A DNA stretch of 64,000 bases from assembly GCA_039819095.1 (NCBI GenBank), contig JBCBSP010000011.1, positions 8,331-72,330 on the forward strand. Direction: 5' to 3'. The notes beneath the pieces were generated by a model. That model was given only the letters and a program-made list of their open reading frames with translations. It was not told the origin of the DNA and ran no database searches. Made by a program: the position numbers and the translations under genes. Below are positions 25,991 to 35,265 of the stretch, one piece after another. Each line of letters begins with the position of its first letter. The first letter of the stretch is position 1. The DNA comes from JBCBSP01 sp039819095 (GTDB lineage Bacteria; Pseudomonadota; Alphaproteobacteria; Caulobacterales; Maricaulaceae).

Positions 25991-27640
25991 GTGAACGCGT
26001 TATTGGAACAAATGGCCAGATTCGGCCCGGCGCGGCTGATCGCGATTTTCGGCCTCACGGCCGGCGTGGCGGCGGCGCTTATGATCTTCACCATGAGCAT
26101 GAACGGCTCAGGCGAAGCGCTGCTGTATTCAGGCCTGGAGCCGGATGACGCGGCCACGGTCGTGGAGCGTCTTGATCAGGCCGGCGTGCGCTACTCGCTG
26201 CGCGAAGGCGGCACGGCGATCTTTGTTGACGCCGGTTCGGTTGACGAGGCGCGCATGCGCGTCGCGTCTGCGGGTCCACTGGGCTACGGCTCGGTCGGGT
26301 ACGAAATTTTTGATCAGACCGATGCGCTGGGCACGACGAGCTATGTTCAGAGCGTCAACGCCCGGCGCGCTCTTGAGGGCGAGCTCGCCCGCTCGATCAA
26401 CTCGCTGTCTTCGGTCAGCGGCGCACGGGTTCATCTTGTGCTGCCGGAACGCCGCGCCTTCTCGCGCGATGTCGAAGACCCGTCCGCCTCTGTGATTTTG
26501 AACGCGCGCCGCGAGCTGGACGCCGGTCAGGTCGCGACGATCCGCAATCTCATCGCCACCGCCGTACCCGGTCTTGAGCCCGGGCGGATCACCATCGCCG
26601 ATCAGGCCGGTCGCCTGCTCGCGAGCCCCAATGGCGAAGGCGCCGCGACCGCCGCCGCGCTGGAGGATCGCCGCTCAGGCTTTGAGGCGGGGCTGCGTTC
26701 CAAGATCGTCGATGTACTGGAAGGCGTTGTCGGTCCGGGCCGCTCACGCGTCGTGGTCACCGCAGAATTGTCGCGCGAAAGCATGACCGAAAGCAGCGAA
26801 CAGTTCGACCCGGACGGCCAGGTGCTTCGTTCAACCGAAACCAGCGAAGAGCGCTCCAGCGATCAGGATGGCTCGAGCAATGCTCTGGTCTCCGCGTCGG
26901 AAAACCTGCCCGCAGACGAAACGCAGGGCGCAGATGGGCGCACTTCAACGTCATCGTCGGACCGCACGAGCGAGATCCGCAATTTCGAGATTTCCACCAC
27001 CAACACCACGCGCGTTCTGGAAGCCGGCGGGGTTGAGCGTCTTTCCGTTGCGGTCGCGGTCGATGGGGTGGCCGGGTTCGCTGAAGACGGCTCCATGACC
27101 TGGGAGCCCCGCTCGGAAGAGGAGATGCAGCAGATCCGCGAGCTGGTCGCCGCCGCAATGGGCTTCACGCAGGCGCGCGGCGATACGCTGGAAGTGCGCA
27201 ATCTGCGCTTTGATCGGCCCGATCTGACGCTGGGCACGCCGGCGCCGGAAGGCTTCTCGCTGGGTCAGCTGGACTATATGCGCATCGCGGAAATCGCGGT
27301 TCTGTTCATCACCGCCCTCCTGATCGTCTTCCTGGTCGCGCGCCCGCTGGTGAAGGGCGTCAGCACAGGCCCGGCCCCGGCCGGAGCGATCGCCGGGGCG
27401 GGCGCAACCGGCGTGAACCCGGCAATCGCCGCAGCCTCGAACGCATCACAGGCCCTTCTGCCGGAAGACGGATCGGCCGGCGCCCTGCCCGCACCGGCTG
27501 GAGAAGACGACGACAATATCGATATCGCGCAGATCGACGGACAGGTGAAAAAGTCTTCGGTTCGAAAGGTCTCCACCCTTGTGGAGGGGCACCCGGAGGA
27601 AAGCCTGGCGATCCTGCGCACCTGGATGCACGAGACCTAG
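25991..27640 (+). CDS. fliF: flagellar MS-ring protein FliF
   Basis: Inner-membrane ring on which the basal body and export gate are built. It has 549 residues. A first transmembrane segment is at about residues 15-35, two periplasmic ring-building YscJ-like domains follow (SGLEPDDAATVVERL at 47-61 and R-R-A-L-E-G-E-L-A-R near 120), then the FliF C domain, a second transmembrane segment near 430-450, and a C-terminal tail that binds FliG (K-V-S-T-L-V-E-G-H-P-E-E). Start codon GTG with GGGCGGGA upstream. First gene of the early flagellar operon. Confidence 0.95.
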   Translation: MNALLEQMARFGPARLIAIFGLTAGVAAALMIFTMSMNGSGEALLYSGLEPDDAATVVERLDQAGVRYSLREGGTAIFVDAGSVDEARMRVASAGPLGYGSVGYEIFDQTDALGTTSYVQSVNARRALEGELARSINSLSSVSGARVHLVLPERRAFSRDVEDPSASVILNARRELDAGQVATIRNLIATAVPGLEPGRITIADQAGRLLASPNGEGAATAAALEDRRSGFEAGLRSKIVDVLEGVVGPGRSRVVVTAELSRESMTESSEQFDPDGQVLRSTETSEERSSDQDGSSNALVSASENLPADETQGADGRTSTSSSDRTSEIRNFEISTTNTTRVLEAGGVERLSVAVAVDGVAGFAEDGSMTWEPRSEEEMQQIRELVAAAMGFTQARGDTLEVRNLRFDRPDLTLGTPAPEGFSLGQLDYMRIAEIAVLFITALLIVFLVARPLVKGVSTGPAPAGAIAGAGATGVNPAIAAASNASQALLPEDGSAGALPAPAGEDDDNIDIAQIDGQVKKSSVRKVSTLVEGHPEESLAILRTWMHET

Positions 27641-27643
27641 ACC

Positions 27644-28678
27644 ATGGCTCGAATGGCGACCGGCAAACGCAATATCGAAGACGTCTCCAAGCTGGACGGG
27701 CCGGAGAAGGCCGCCGTCATCCTGATGGCGCTCGGCGAGGAGCAGGCGCAGCTCTGGGAGATGATGGATGATGACGAAATCCGCGTCGTCTCCCAGGCCA
27801 TGGCCAATCTGGGCAATGTCGCCTCCAAGGTCGTTGAGGGCCTGATCGTCGATTTTGTCGGCGGCATGTCATCAACCGGATCCATTCGCGGTTCGATCGA
27901 TAATACCCAGCGCCTCCTGTCCGCCTTCCTGCCCAATGAACGCGTCGAGCAGATCATGGAGGAGCTGCGCGGTCCGGCCGGTCGGACCATGTGGGACAAG
28001 CTGGCCAATGTGAATGAGGTCGTCCTCGCCAACTATCTGAAGAATGAATATCCGCAGACCGTCGCGGTGGTGCTGTCCAAGGTGCGCACCGAGCACGCCT
28101 CGCGCGTGCTGGCCGCCCTGCCGGAGGACTTCGCCCTGGAGGTCGTCACCCGGATGCTGCGCATGGAGCCTGTCCAGCGCGAGATCGTCGACAAGATCGA
28201 GGAGACGCTGCGCACAGAGTTCATGTCCAACCTGGCGCGCACCTCCAAGCAGGACAGTCACGAGCTGATGGCGGACATCTTCAACAATTTCGACCGGCAG
28301 ACCGAAAACCGTTTCCTGGCCGCGCTGGAAGAGCGCAATCGCGACAGTGCGGAGAAGATCCGCTCGCTGATGTTCGTGTTCGAAGACCTCGCCAAGCTTG
28401 ATCCGCAAGGGGTGCAGACACTGCTGCGCGCGGTCGACAAGGATCAGCTAGGCCTGGCGCTGAAAGGCGCATCGGACAGCCTGCGCGACCTGTTCTTCTC
28501 CAACATGTCCGAACGCGCGGCGAAAATCATGCGCGAGGACATGGCCTCGATGGGGCCGGTTCGCCTGAAGGATGTCGATAAGGCCCAGCAAACCATGGTC
28601 AACATGGCCAAGGATCTCGCCGCCAAGGGTGAAATTCTCATCGCCGACGGCGGCGGTGAAGACGAGCTGATCTACTAG
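27644..28678 (+). CDS. fliG: flagellar motor switch protein FliG
   Basis: C-ring protein that carries the charges interacting with the stator and turns torque into rotation. It has 344 residues. The N-terminal GPEKAAVILMALGEEQA and the middle FLPNERVEQIMEEL are typical, as is the C-terminal MFVFEDLAKLDPQGVQTLL segment with its charged torque helix. It starts 3 bases after the fliF stop, so the two are translationally close. Confidence 0.95.
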   Translation: MARMATGKRNIEDVSKLDGPEKAAVILMALGEEQAQLWEMMDDDEIRVVSQAMANLGNVASKVVEGLIVDFVGGMSSTGSIRGSIDNTQRLLSAFLPNERVEQIMEELRGPAGRTMWDKLANVNEVVLANYLKNEYPQTVAVVLSKVRTEHASRVLAALPEDFALEVVTRMLRMEPVQREIVDKIEETLRTEFMSNLARTSKQDSHELMADIFNNFDRQTENRFLAALEERNRDSAEKIRSLMFVFEDLAKLDPQGVQTLLRAVDKDQLGLALKGASDSLRDLFFSNMSERAAKIMREDMASMGPVRLKDVDKAQQTMVNMAKDLAAKGEILIADGGGEDELIY

Positions 28679-28687
28679 GAGGCGGTG

Positions 28688-29347
28688 ATGAGCACGACGC
28701 ACAAACCCTTCCAGTTCAGCCGGGTCTTCGCCGAAGACGGCACGGTGCTGCGCGATGAAACCATCAAACGCATCCTTACGCGCGAGGAAGCTGATGCGCA
28801 CGCTGCTGAAGCCGCCGCAACCGCGCGCCATGAAGTCGAGTCTGAAACCAGCCGCGCCGCCGCCGAGGCGCTCAGCGCATTGGCCGGACGGATGCAGGCG
28901 GTCATCGCGCGCATGGATGAAGAAAGCGCCGCGATGCGCGCCGATGCGGCCCGGCTCGCCTGCGCCGCCGCGCGCGTGATCGCCGGTGAAGCGCTCAAGC
29001 AGTATGGGGCGGACACGATCGAGGCCTGTGCGCTCGAAGCGCTGCACGACCTCCGCGCTGAACCGCGCCTGGCCGTGCGCGTCGCGCCGGAGCTGGTGGA
29101 GAATATCGCCGATCGGTTGCAGCACGAGGCTGAACGGCTCGGCTTTGAGGGCGCGGTGATCGTGCGCGGAGACGAGGAAGTCGTCTCCGGCGATGTGGTT
29201 CTGGAATGGCGCGCCGGCGCGATCGAGCGCAGCGCTGCAGAGATCGAAGCGCGCATCGCCGAAACCGTCGAAAAATGGCTCGCGCGTCCATCGGAGGACG
29301 CCGAGAGCCCGGACATCTCCGCTCAGACCACAGCCGGAGCTGCGTAA
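28688..29347 (+). CDS. fliH: flagellar export regulator FliH (FlbE in Caulobacter)
   Basis: Binds and restrains the export ATPase FliI and links it to the C-ring. It has 220 residues, with a helical, Ala/Glu-rich middle (about 35-100) and a C-terminal domain resembling the peripheral stalk of ATP synthases. Identity between FliH proteins is low, so the position between fliG and fliN is the main support; Caulobacter has flbE at this place. The ATG at 28688 has AGGAGG overlapping the fliG stop. Confidence 0.8.
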   Translation: MSTTHKPFQFSRVFAEDGTVLRDETIKRILTREEADAHAAEAAATARHEVESETSRAAAEALSALAGRMQAVIARMDEESAAMRADAARLACAAARVIAGEALKQYGADTIEACALEALHDLRAEPRLAVRVAPELVENIADRLQHEAERLGFEGAVIVRGDEEVVSGDVVLEWRAGAIERSAAEIEARIAETVEKWLARPSEDAESPDISAQTTAGAA

Positions 29348-29371
29348 GAGCGATGAAGAAGGAAGACACCT

Positions 29372-29734
29372 ATGGCCGACGATAGCGATCTCGATCTGCC
29401 CGATCTCAGCAATGAGGTCGCCGCCCCGGCCGCCGATCCGGGTGGCGCAAGCGGCCAGTCACTCGTGGATGAAGAAATCCGCAGCGCGGTCGATCTGGCG
29501 CCCATTTTTGATGTGCCGGTCAACATTTCCGCCGTGCTCGGCAAGGCCAGCATCGATGTGAACTCGCTCCTGAAACTGACCTCCGGCTCGGTTCTGGAGC
29601 TGGACCGCAAGGTCGGCGAGGCGATCGATATTTACGTGAACAACCGCCTGGTGGCGCGCGGCGAAGTGGTGGTCGTTGAAGACCGCCTCGGCGTGACCAT
29701 GACTGAAATCATCAAGGACGGGGACGCCGCTTGA
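29372..29734 (+). CDS. fliN: flagellar motor switch protein FliN
   Basis: C-ring component of 120 residues. The SpoA domain covers about 45-115, with D-V-P-V-N-I-S-A-V-L-G, then LLKLTSGSVLELDRKVGE, then VNNRLVARGEVVVVEDRLGV, as in the family. The N-terminal 40 residues are acidic and variable. SD GAAGGAAG lies before the ATG. Same operon as fliF, fliG, fliH and flbD. Confidence 0.94.
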   Translation: MADDSDLDLPDLSNEVAAPAADPGGASGQSLVDEEIRSAVDLAPIFDVPVNISAVLGKASIDVNSLLKLTSGSVLELDRKVGEAIDIYVNNRLVARGEVVVVEDRLGVTMTEIIKDGDAA

Positions 29735-29765
29735 GCGTCCGCGCCGTACCTGAGGAGAAGCGCCC

Positions 29766-31121
29766 ATGCGCGTTCTAATCGTAGGCGAACTGGGCGGACA
29801 ATTGTCCGCCGCGACACAAATCGCGATGGAGCGCGGGGCCAAGGTCGCGCACGTCGACACCATCGCCCAGGCGACCGGATATCTGCGCGCCGGCAAGGGC
29901 GCGGACCTGCTCATGGTGGACTGTCAGCTCGATATCAGCGCGCTGATCACCGCCAACGAGGCCGAACGCATCACCGTTCCGGTGGTCGCGTGCGGGGTGG
30001 ATGTGCGACCCGACACCGCCGCCGGAGCGATCCGGGCCGGGGCGAAGGAATTCATCCCGCTGCCGCCGGACGCAGAGCTGATCGCAGCCGTGCTCGCCGC
30101 CGTCGCCGACGATGAGCGCCCGATGGTCGCGCGCGATCCGTCCATGCTCAAAGTGGTCGAACTGGCCGACCGGATCGCGAAATCCGACGCCAGCGTTCTG
30201 ATCACTGGTGAAAGCGGAGCCGGCAAGGAAGTCATGGCGCGCTATGTCCACCAGCAATCGCGCCGGGCGGCCAGAACCTTCGTATCGGTGAACTGCGCGG
30301 CCATCCCGGAGAACCTTCTGGAATCAGAGCTGTTCGGTCACGAGAAGGGCGCCTTCACCGGCGCGGTGGCGCGCCGGGTCGGCAAGTTCGAGGAAGCCGA
30401 TGGCGGCACGCTCCTGCTTGACGAAATCTCCGAAATGGACGCGCGGCTGCAGGCCAAACTCCTGCGCGCGCTTCAGGAACGCGAGATCGATCGGGTGGGC
30501 GGCTCCAAGCCGGTCAAGGTCGATATCCGCGTCATCGCCACCTCCAACCGCGATCTGCGCAAGGCGGTGCGCGACGGTGATTTCCGTGAAGACCTGCTCT
30601 TCCGTCTCAACGTGGTGAATCTGGCGTTGCCGCCGCTGCGCGAACGCCCGATCGATGCGCTGGCGCTGGCTGAGCACTTCGTGCGCAAATACGCCGACGC
30701 CAACGCGATCGAAGCCCGCCCCCTGTCTGAAGCGGCCAAAACCCAGATTACCGCGCGCGACTGGCCGGGCAATGTGCGCGAGCTTGAAAACGCCATGCAC
30801 CGCGCGGTGCTGTTGGCTTCGGGGCCGGAGATCGGCGCGGACGCGATCCGCATGCCGGATGGTTCAGCCTTCACCGGGTCCGGCGGCGTCGCCCGTCAGG
30901 CCGCTGAGGCCGCTCAGGTCGCCACCAAGCTGGTCGGCAAGACCGTGGCCGAAGTGGAGCAGGATCTCATCCTGGACACGCTCGATCATTGCCTGGGCAA
31001 CCGGACCCATGCGGCGAATATTCTCGGCATCTCGATCCGGACCCTGCGCAACAAGCTGAAGCTCTACACCGATCACGGCATTCACGTGCCCAGCCCGGGT
31101 GAAACCCGCGCAGCCGGATGA
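29766..31121 (+). CDS. flbD: sigma54-dependent flagellar activator FlbD
   Basis: NtrC-type enhancer-binding protein that activates class III and IV flagellar promoters and represses fliF in Caulobacter. It has 451 residues. A receiver-like domain covers 1-120, the AAA+ domain about 125-365 with Walker A GESGAGKE, sigma54-contact motif GAFTGA and Walker B GTLLLDEI, and an HTH ends the protein near 405-440. The receiver keeps Asp52 but lacks the acidic pair near residue 8 (here G-E) and the conserved Lys near the end, so ordinary phosphorylation looks unlikely. In Caulobacter the partner FliX controls FlbD; no fliX is seen here. Confidence 0.93.
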   Translation: MRVLIVGELGGQLSAATQIAMERGAKVAHVDTIAQATGYLRAGKGADLLMVDCQLDISALITANEAERITVPVVACGVDVRPDTAAGAIRAGAKEFIPLPPDAELIAAVLAAVADDERPMVARDPSMLKVVELADRIAKSDASVLITGESGAGKEVMARYVHQQSRRAARTFVSVNCAAIPENLLESELFGHEKGAFTGAVARRVGKFEEADGGTLLLDEISEMDARLQAKLLRALQEREIDRVGGSKPVKVDIRVIATSNRDLRKAVRDGDFREDLLFRLNVVNLALPPLRERPIDALALAEHFVRKYADANAIEARPLSEAAKTQITARDWPGNVRELENAMHRAVLLASGPEIGADAIRMPDGSAFTGSGGVARQAAEAAQVATKLVGKTVAEVEQDLILDTLDHCLGNRTHAANILGISIRTLRNKLKLYTDHGIHVPSPGETRAAG

Positions 31122-31148
31122 CCGACTCCGAGCAAATTGCTCACTGTC

Positions 31149-31192
31149 TTCTCCCGTTCACGGGGGAGGCGCCAGCGAAGCTGACGGACGGG
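31149..31192. repeat. REP-like dispersed repeat before flhA
   Basis: TTCTCCCGTTCACGGGGGAG followed by GCGCCAGCGAAGCTGACGG. This word recurs in intergenic regions of many Caulobacter and Sphingomonas relatives (from memory). It has a CTCCC / GGGAG hairpin and ends 7 bases before the flhA ATG. Confidence 0.55.
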
Positions 31193-31199
31193 CTATTGA

Positions 31200-33326
31200 A
31201 TGGCTGATACGCCCGCATCCGCAGCGCAAGGCGGCCTTGCCGGCGCGCTGGGCGGCTGGCGCAACTGGCCGCGCCTCCTGGCGCGCGGCGATATCGCCAT
31301 GGCGGTTGGCGTTCTCGCCATCCTTGTGATGCTGCTGCTTCCGATGCCGCGCGCGCTGCTGGATTTCGCGCTGGCGGTCTCGATCTGTTTTTCAGTGCTG
31401 GTCCTGATGACGGCGCTCTTCATCAAGAGCCCGCTGGAATTCACCGCTTTTCCCGCCGTCCTGCTGGTTGCGACCATGCTCAGGCTGGGCCTGAACGTGG
31501 CTTCGACGCGCCTGATCCTGTCGGAGGGCGATAGCGGCACCGATGCGGCCGGCGACATTATCGAAGCCTTCGGCGCCTTCGTGATGCAGGGCAATTTCGT
31601 CATCGGGATGATCGTCTTCGTCATCCTGGTGATCGTGAACTTCGTGGTCATCACCAAAGGTTCAGGCCGCATCGCCGAGGTGGCGGCGCGCTTCACCCTT
31701 GACGCCATGCCCGGCAAGCAGATGGCGATCGACGCCGATTTGTCGGCCGGACTGATCACCGAGGACGAGGCGCGCACACGGCGCAAGAAGCTTGAAGATG
31801 AGTCCAACTTCTTCGGGGCCATGGACGGCGCCTCGAAATTCGTACGCGGCGATGCGGTCGCCGGCATTCTGATCACCGCCATCAATCTGATCGGCGGGAT
31901 GATTATCGGCGTGGCCCAGTCCGGCATGGCGTTCGGCGACGCGGCGGCGACCTATTCCACCCTGACGATTGGCGACGGGCTGGTCTCTCAGATCCCAGCC
32001 CTGATCATCTCGCTGGCCGCCGGTCTTCTGGTGTCCAAGGCCGGGGTTGAAGGCGAGGCCGACAAAGCGGTGTTCGGCCAGCTTGCCGCCAACCCGACCG
32101 GGCTTGGCATGATGGGCGCGACCGCGCTCGCGGTCGGGCTTCTGCCCGGCATGCCGCTTCTGCCGTTCGCCGCTTTGGCCGCCGGCGCCGGATCTGTCGC
32201 CTATTTCACCGCCAAGCGCGGCAGACAGGTCGAGGCCGAGCGCGTGGCGGTGGAGGCGGGCGAAATCGCCGCCGCCGAGGCGCCGCCATCGGAAGAACCG
32301 ATCGAGCAGACCCTGCATATCGACGAGCTGAAGATCGAGCTCGGCTATGCGCTCCTGCCGCTGATCAACGATGTGGAAGGCCGTCGGCTGACCGACCAGA
32401 TCAAGGCGCTGCGGCGCAATCTCGCTCAGGACACCGGCTTTGTAACGCCATCGGTTCGCATCATCGACAATATGCAGCTGTCCGGCGACGACTATGTGAT
32501 CCGTATCAAGGAGTTGGAGGCCGGCGAAGGCCAGCTGAAAATGGGCCAGCTGCTGGCCATGGACCCGCAGGGCGGTCAGGTGGAGCTGGCCGGCGCGCAT
32601 GTGAAGGAGCCCGCCTTCGGCCTGCCGGCCACCTGGATCGACGAGGCTCTGCGCGAGGAAGCCACCTTCCGCGGCTACACCCTGGTGGACCCGTCTGCGG
32701 TGCTGGTCACCCATCTGACGGAATTGCTGCGCGAGCACATGCCCGATCTGCTCACCTTCGCGGCGGTCGAGCAATTGCTGGACGGGCTGTCGAAGGAGCA
32801 CAAGAAGCTGCTCGACGACATCACGCCGAGCCAGATCAGCCGGGCCGGCATCCAGCGTGTCCTGCAATCGCTGCTGCGCGAGCGGGTCTCCATTCGCGAC
32901 CTGCCCGCCATTTTAGAAGGCGTCGCAGAAGCCAGCGCCCACACCCAGAGCCTTGATGCGGTGGTGGAGCATGTCCGCACCCGGCTGGCTCGCCAGATCT
33001 GCTACGCCCACAAAGGTCCGGACGGCGCTCTGGCGGTCATCACTCTGTCGCCGCAATGGGAGCAGGCCTTCGCCGAAGCCATGGCCGGCGAAGGCGAGCG
33101 TCGTCAGCTCGCGCTCGCCCCGTCCCAGCTTCGCGACTTTGTCGCTGAAACCCGCGCCGCCTTTGATCAAGCCGGCGCGATGGGCGATGTGCCGGCGCTT
33201 CTCACCAGCCCGGGAATCCGCCCATATGTGAGGTCGTTGACCGAGCGTTTCCGCCCGCAGACCATCGTGATGAGCCAGAACGAGATTCATCCCTCTGCGA
33301 AGCTGAAGAATGTCGGTCAGGTGTGA
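31200..33326 (+). CDS. flhA: flagellar export gate protein FlhA
   Basis: Large inner-membrane component of the flagellar type III export gate, 708 residues. About eight membrane segments lie within 1-330, including the family signature FTAFPAVLLVATMLRLGLNVASTRLIL. The cytoplasmic domain with four subdomains follows, with YVIRIKELEAGEGQ and VLVTHLTELLREHMPDLL. Its start has no clear Shine-Dalgarno: the 50 bases in front are a REP-like repeat. Same strand and likely operon as flbD. Confidence 0.95.
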   Translation: MADTPASAAQGGLAGALGGWRNWPRLLARGDIAMAVGVLAILVMLLLPMPRALLDFALAVSICFSVLVLMTALFIKSPLEFTAFPAVLLVATMLRLGLNVASTRLILSEGDSGTDAAGDIIEAFGAFVMQGNFVIGMIVFVILVIVNFVVITKGSGRIAEVAARFTLDAMPGKQMAIDADLSAGLITEDEARTRRKKLEDESNFFGAMDGASKFVRGDAVAGILITAINLIGGMIIGVAQSGMAFGDAAATYSTLTIGDGLVSQIPALIISLAAGLLVSKAGVEGEADKAVFGQLAANPTGLGMMGATALAVGLLPGMPLLPFAALAAGAGSVAYFTAKRGRQVEAERVAVEAGEIAAAEAPPSEEPIEQTLHIDELKIELGYALLPLINDVEGRRLTDQIKALRRNLAQDTGFVTPSVRIIDNMQLSGDDYVIRIKELEAGEGQLKMGQLLAMDPQGGQVELAGAHVKEPAFGLPATWIDEALREEATFRGYTLVDPSAVLVTHLTELLREHMPDLLTFAAVEQLLDGLSKEHKKLLDDITPSQISRAGIQRVLQSLLRERVSIRDLPAILEGVAEASAHTQSLDAVVEHVRTRLARQICYAHKGPDGALAVITLSPQWEQAFAEAMAGEGERRQLALAPSQLRDFVAETRAAFDQAGAMGDVPALLTSPGIRPYVRSLTERFRPQTIVMSQNEIHPSAKLKNVGQV

Positions 33327-33359
33327 GACAGGATCGAGTGAAGGAAAGGGTCTGAAGCG

Positions 33360-34355
33360 ATGCGACTGAGAACCTTCACAGGACCCAGCCTGACCGAAGC
33401 GATGAACCAGGTCCGCCGCGAGATGGGCGCCGATGCGGTCATTATCGCCACCAATGATGCGCCGGGCGGCGGGGTTCAGGTGCGCGCCGCCGCAGAACGC
33501 GCCGCGCCGCCGCCTGAGGAAAAGCCCGAGGTGACGGTCGAACGGCGCGAACGCACCCGAAAAACCGAACGCGGCGACGGCGCGCAGGGGCTGACGCGAA
33601 TCGCGCGCGCCCTGTCCTGGCACCGGGTCACGGAGGGCGCGGCCGAGGCGCTGATGCATTCCGCCTGCGAGATGGAGGACGGCGAGGCCACCGCCACGCT
33701 CGCGCGCGCGCTCGACGCGCGTTACTCGGTCCATCCGATCGAGCATGTGCCGCAACGCCCGCTCCTGTTTGCCGGACCGCCAGGCTCCGGCAAAAGCTCA
33801 GCGCTCGCGAAAACCGCTGCGCGCATGGTGTCCGCCGGGGTCCGCCCGATCATCCTGGCCGCCGATGACGGCGCTGGCGCGCGCGAACAGCTGAACGCCT
33901 ATGCCGGGGCGATGGGTGATCTCACAGTGGAGCCGGTCGGCGGGCTGCGCGAGCTGGACGCCGTGCTTAACCGGCTGACCAGCCCGGCGCCGATCCTGAT
34001 CGATAGTGCGGCCATCAACCCGTTCGACCTTGATGCGCTGGAGCGCCTGTCCGACTTCGCCAGCGCCGCCGATAGCGAAATCATCGCCGTGCTGGAAGCC
34101 GGCATCGCACCGGAAGACGCCGAAGACGCCTGCGCCATCCTCGCCGCCGCCGGCGCCGGGCGCGCCATCATCACCAAGCTGGACGCCGCCCAGCGGCTCG
34201 GCGCCCTGCTGGCGCCCGGCGAGACCGGGCTGAGCTACGCCCACATCTCCGCCTCGCCCTTCATCGGCTCCGGCCTGGCGCCGGCGACCGCGCTGCGCAT
34301 TGCGCGCGCTTTGCTCGACGATGTCGCGCTCGGCGGCGCCTTCGATGCGGACTGA
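33360..34355 (+). CDS. flhF: flagellar SRP-type GTPase FlhF-like
   Basis: GTPase of the signal-recognition family that sets where flagella form and how many. It has 331 residues, short for FlhF. The N-terminal B domain (residues 1-70) includes MRLRTFTGPSLTEAMNQVRREMGADAVI, the NG domain has P-loop GPPGSGKSS and a G4-like T-K-L-D-A. The G3 motif expected as D-T-A-G reads D-S-A-A (ILIDSAAIN), which could weaken GTP hydrolysis. It lies between flhA and flhG, the usual neighbourhood. Confidence 0.85.
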   Translation: MRLRTFTGPSLTEAMNQVRREMGADAVIIATNDAPGGGVQVRAAAERAAPPPEEKPEVTVERRERTRKTERGDGAQGLTRIARALSWHRVTEGAAEALMHSACEMEDGEATATLARALDARYSVHPIEHVPQRPLLFAGPPGSGKSSALAKTAARMVSAGVRPIILAADDGAGAREQLNAYAGAMGDLTVEPVGGLRELDAVLNRLTSPAPILIDSAAINPFDLDALERLSDFASAADSEIIAVLEAGIAPEDAEDACAILAAAGAGRAIITKLDAAQRLGALLAPGETGLSYAHISASPFIGSGLAPATALRIARALLDDVALGGAFDAD

Positions 34356-34376
34356 TCCACCCAGAGGAGCCAAGCC

Positions 34377-35234
34377 ATGAGCGCCCTGCCCGCCTCCACC
34401 GCCGATCTTGCACAAACCGCCAGGCGTCAGGCCGGTCCGGTCCTGGCCATCGCGTCCGGCAAGGGCGGGGTCGGCAAGACCGTCGTCGCCATCGGCCTGG
34501 CCCGCGCCTTCGCCCGCGCCGGCGAACGTACGCTTCTGGTGGACGCCGATCTGGGCATGGCCAATGTCGATGTTCAGATGGGCCTCAATCCACGCGGCGA
34601 TCTCGGCGATGTGGTGTCCGCGCGCCTGTCCGTCGCCGAAGCCGTCGCCCCGGCGCTTGGCGGATCGGAGGCGCGCGGCGGGTTTGACGTCATCTCCGGC
34701 CGCTCCGGGTCCGGCGCGCTGGCGGGGCTGGAACTGTCCAGCGTCAACCGCCTGGCGGCCGGATTATCGGCGGCGGCTTTGTCCTACGAGCGCACCCTGC
34801 TTGATCTCGCCGCCGGCGCGGACCGGGCGACGGTGCGTCTCGCCGCCGCCGCCGACGATGTGCTGGTGGTGATCAATGACGAACCGACCTCGCTGACCGA
34901 CGCCTACGCCTTCATCAAGACGCTGCGTCTGCGCGATGAGGGCGCAGCGCCCTTCATCGCAGTGAACGCCGCGCCGGATACGGCCTCCGGCAAACAGGCT
35001 TACGAAACGCTGGCGAAGACCTGCGAGAGTTTTCTCGGCTTCCGCCCGCCACTCGCCGGGCTGATCGAGCGTGACAGCCATGTCGGTGAAGCGATCCGGG
35101 CCCAGACGCCGGTCTCAGTACGCTCGCCGGCTTCGAAAGCGGCCAAGGGCGTTGACGCCCTCGCCAAGACGCTGAGCGAGGGCGTGCCGGTCAGCCAGGC
35201 TGACGCAATCGCCTCCGGGGGTAGTACAGTATGA
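34377..35234 (+). CDS. flhG: MinD-like flagellar number regulator FlhG/FleN
   Basis: P-loop ATPase of the ParA/MinD group that counteracts FlhF and limits flagellum number. It has 285 residues. The deviant Walker A GKGGVGKT is near residue 29, the Walker-B-like LLVDADLGMANVDVQMGL follows at about 54-71, and the switch region is L-L-D-L-A-A-G-A-D instead of the more common acidic-Gly-Ala. SD GAGGAG lies 7 bases before the ATG. Last flagellar gene of the early operon. Confidence 0.87.
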   Translation: MSALPASTADLAQTARRQAGPVLAIASGKGGVGKTVVAIGLARAFARAGERTLLVDADLGMANVDVQMGLNPRGDLGDVVSARLSVAEAVAPALGGSEARGGFDVISGRSGSGALAGLELSSVNRLAAGLSAAALSYERTLLDLAAGADRATVRLAAAADDVLVVINDEPTSLTDAYAFIKTLRLRDEGAAPFIAVNAAPDTASGKQAYETLAKTCESFLGFRPPLAGLIERDSHVGEAIRAQTPVSVRSPASKAAKGVDALAKTLSEGVPVSQADAIASGGSTV

Positions 35235-35265
35235 AGCGGTCCGCAATCACCGCCGTGAGGCGGAC

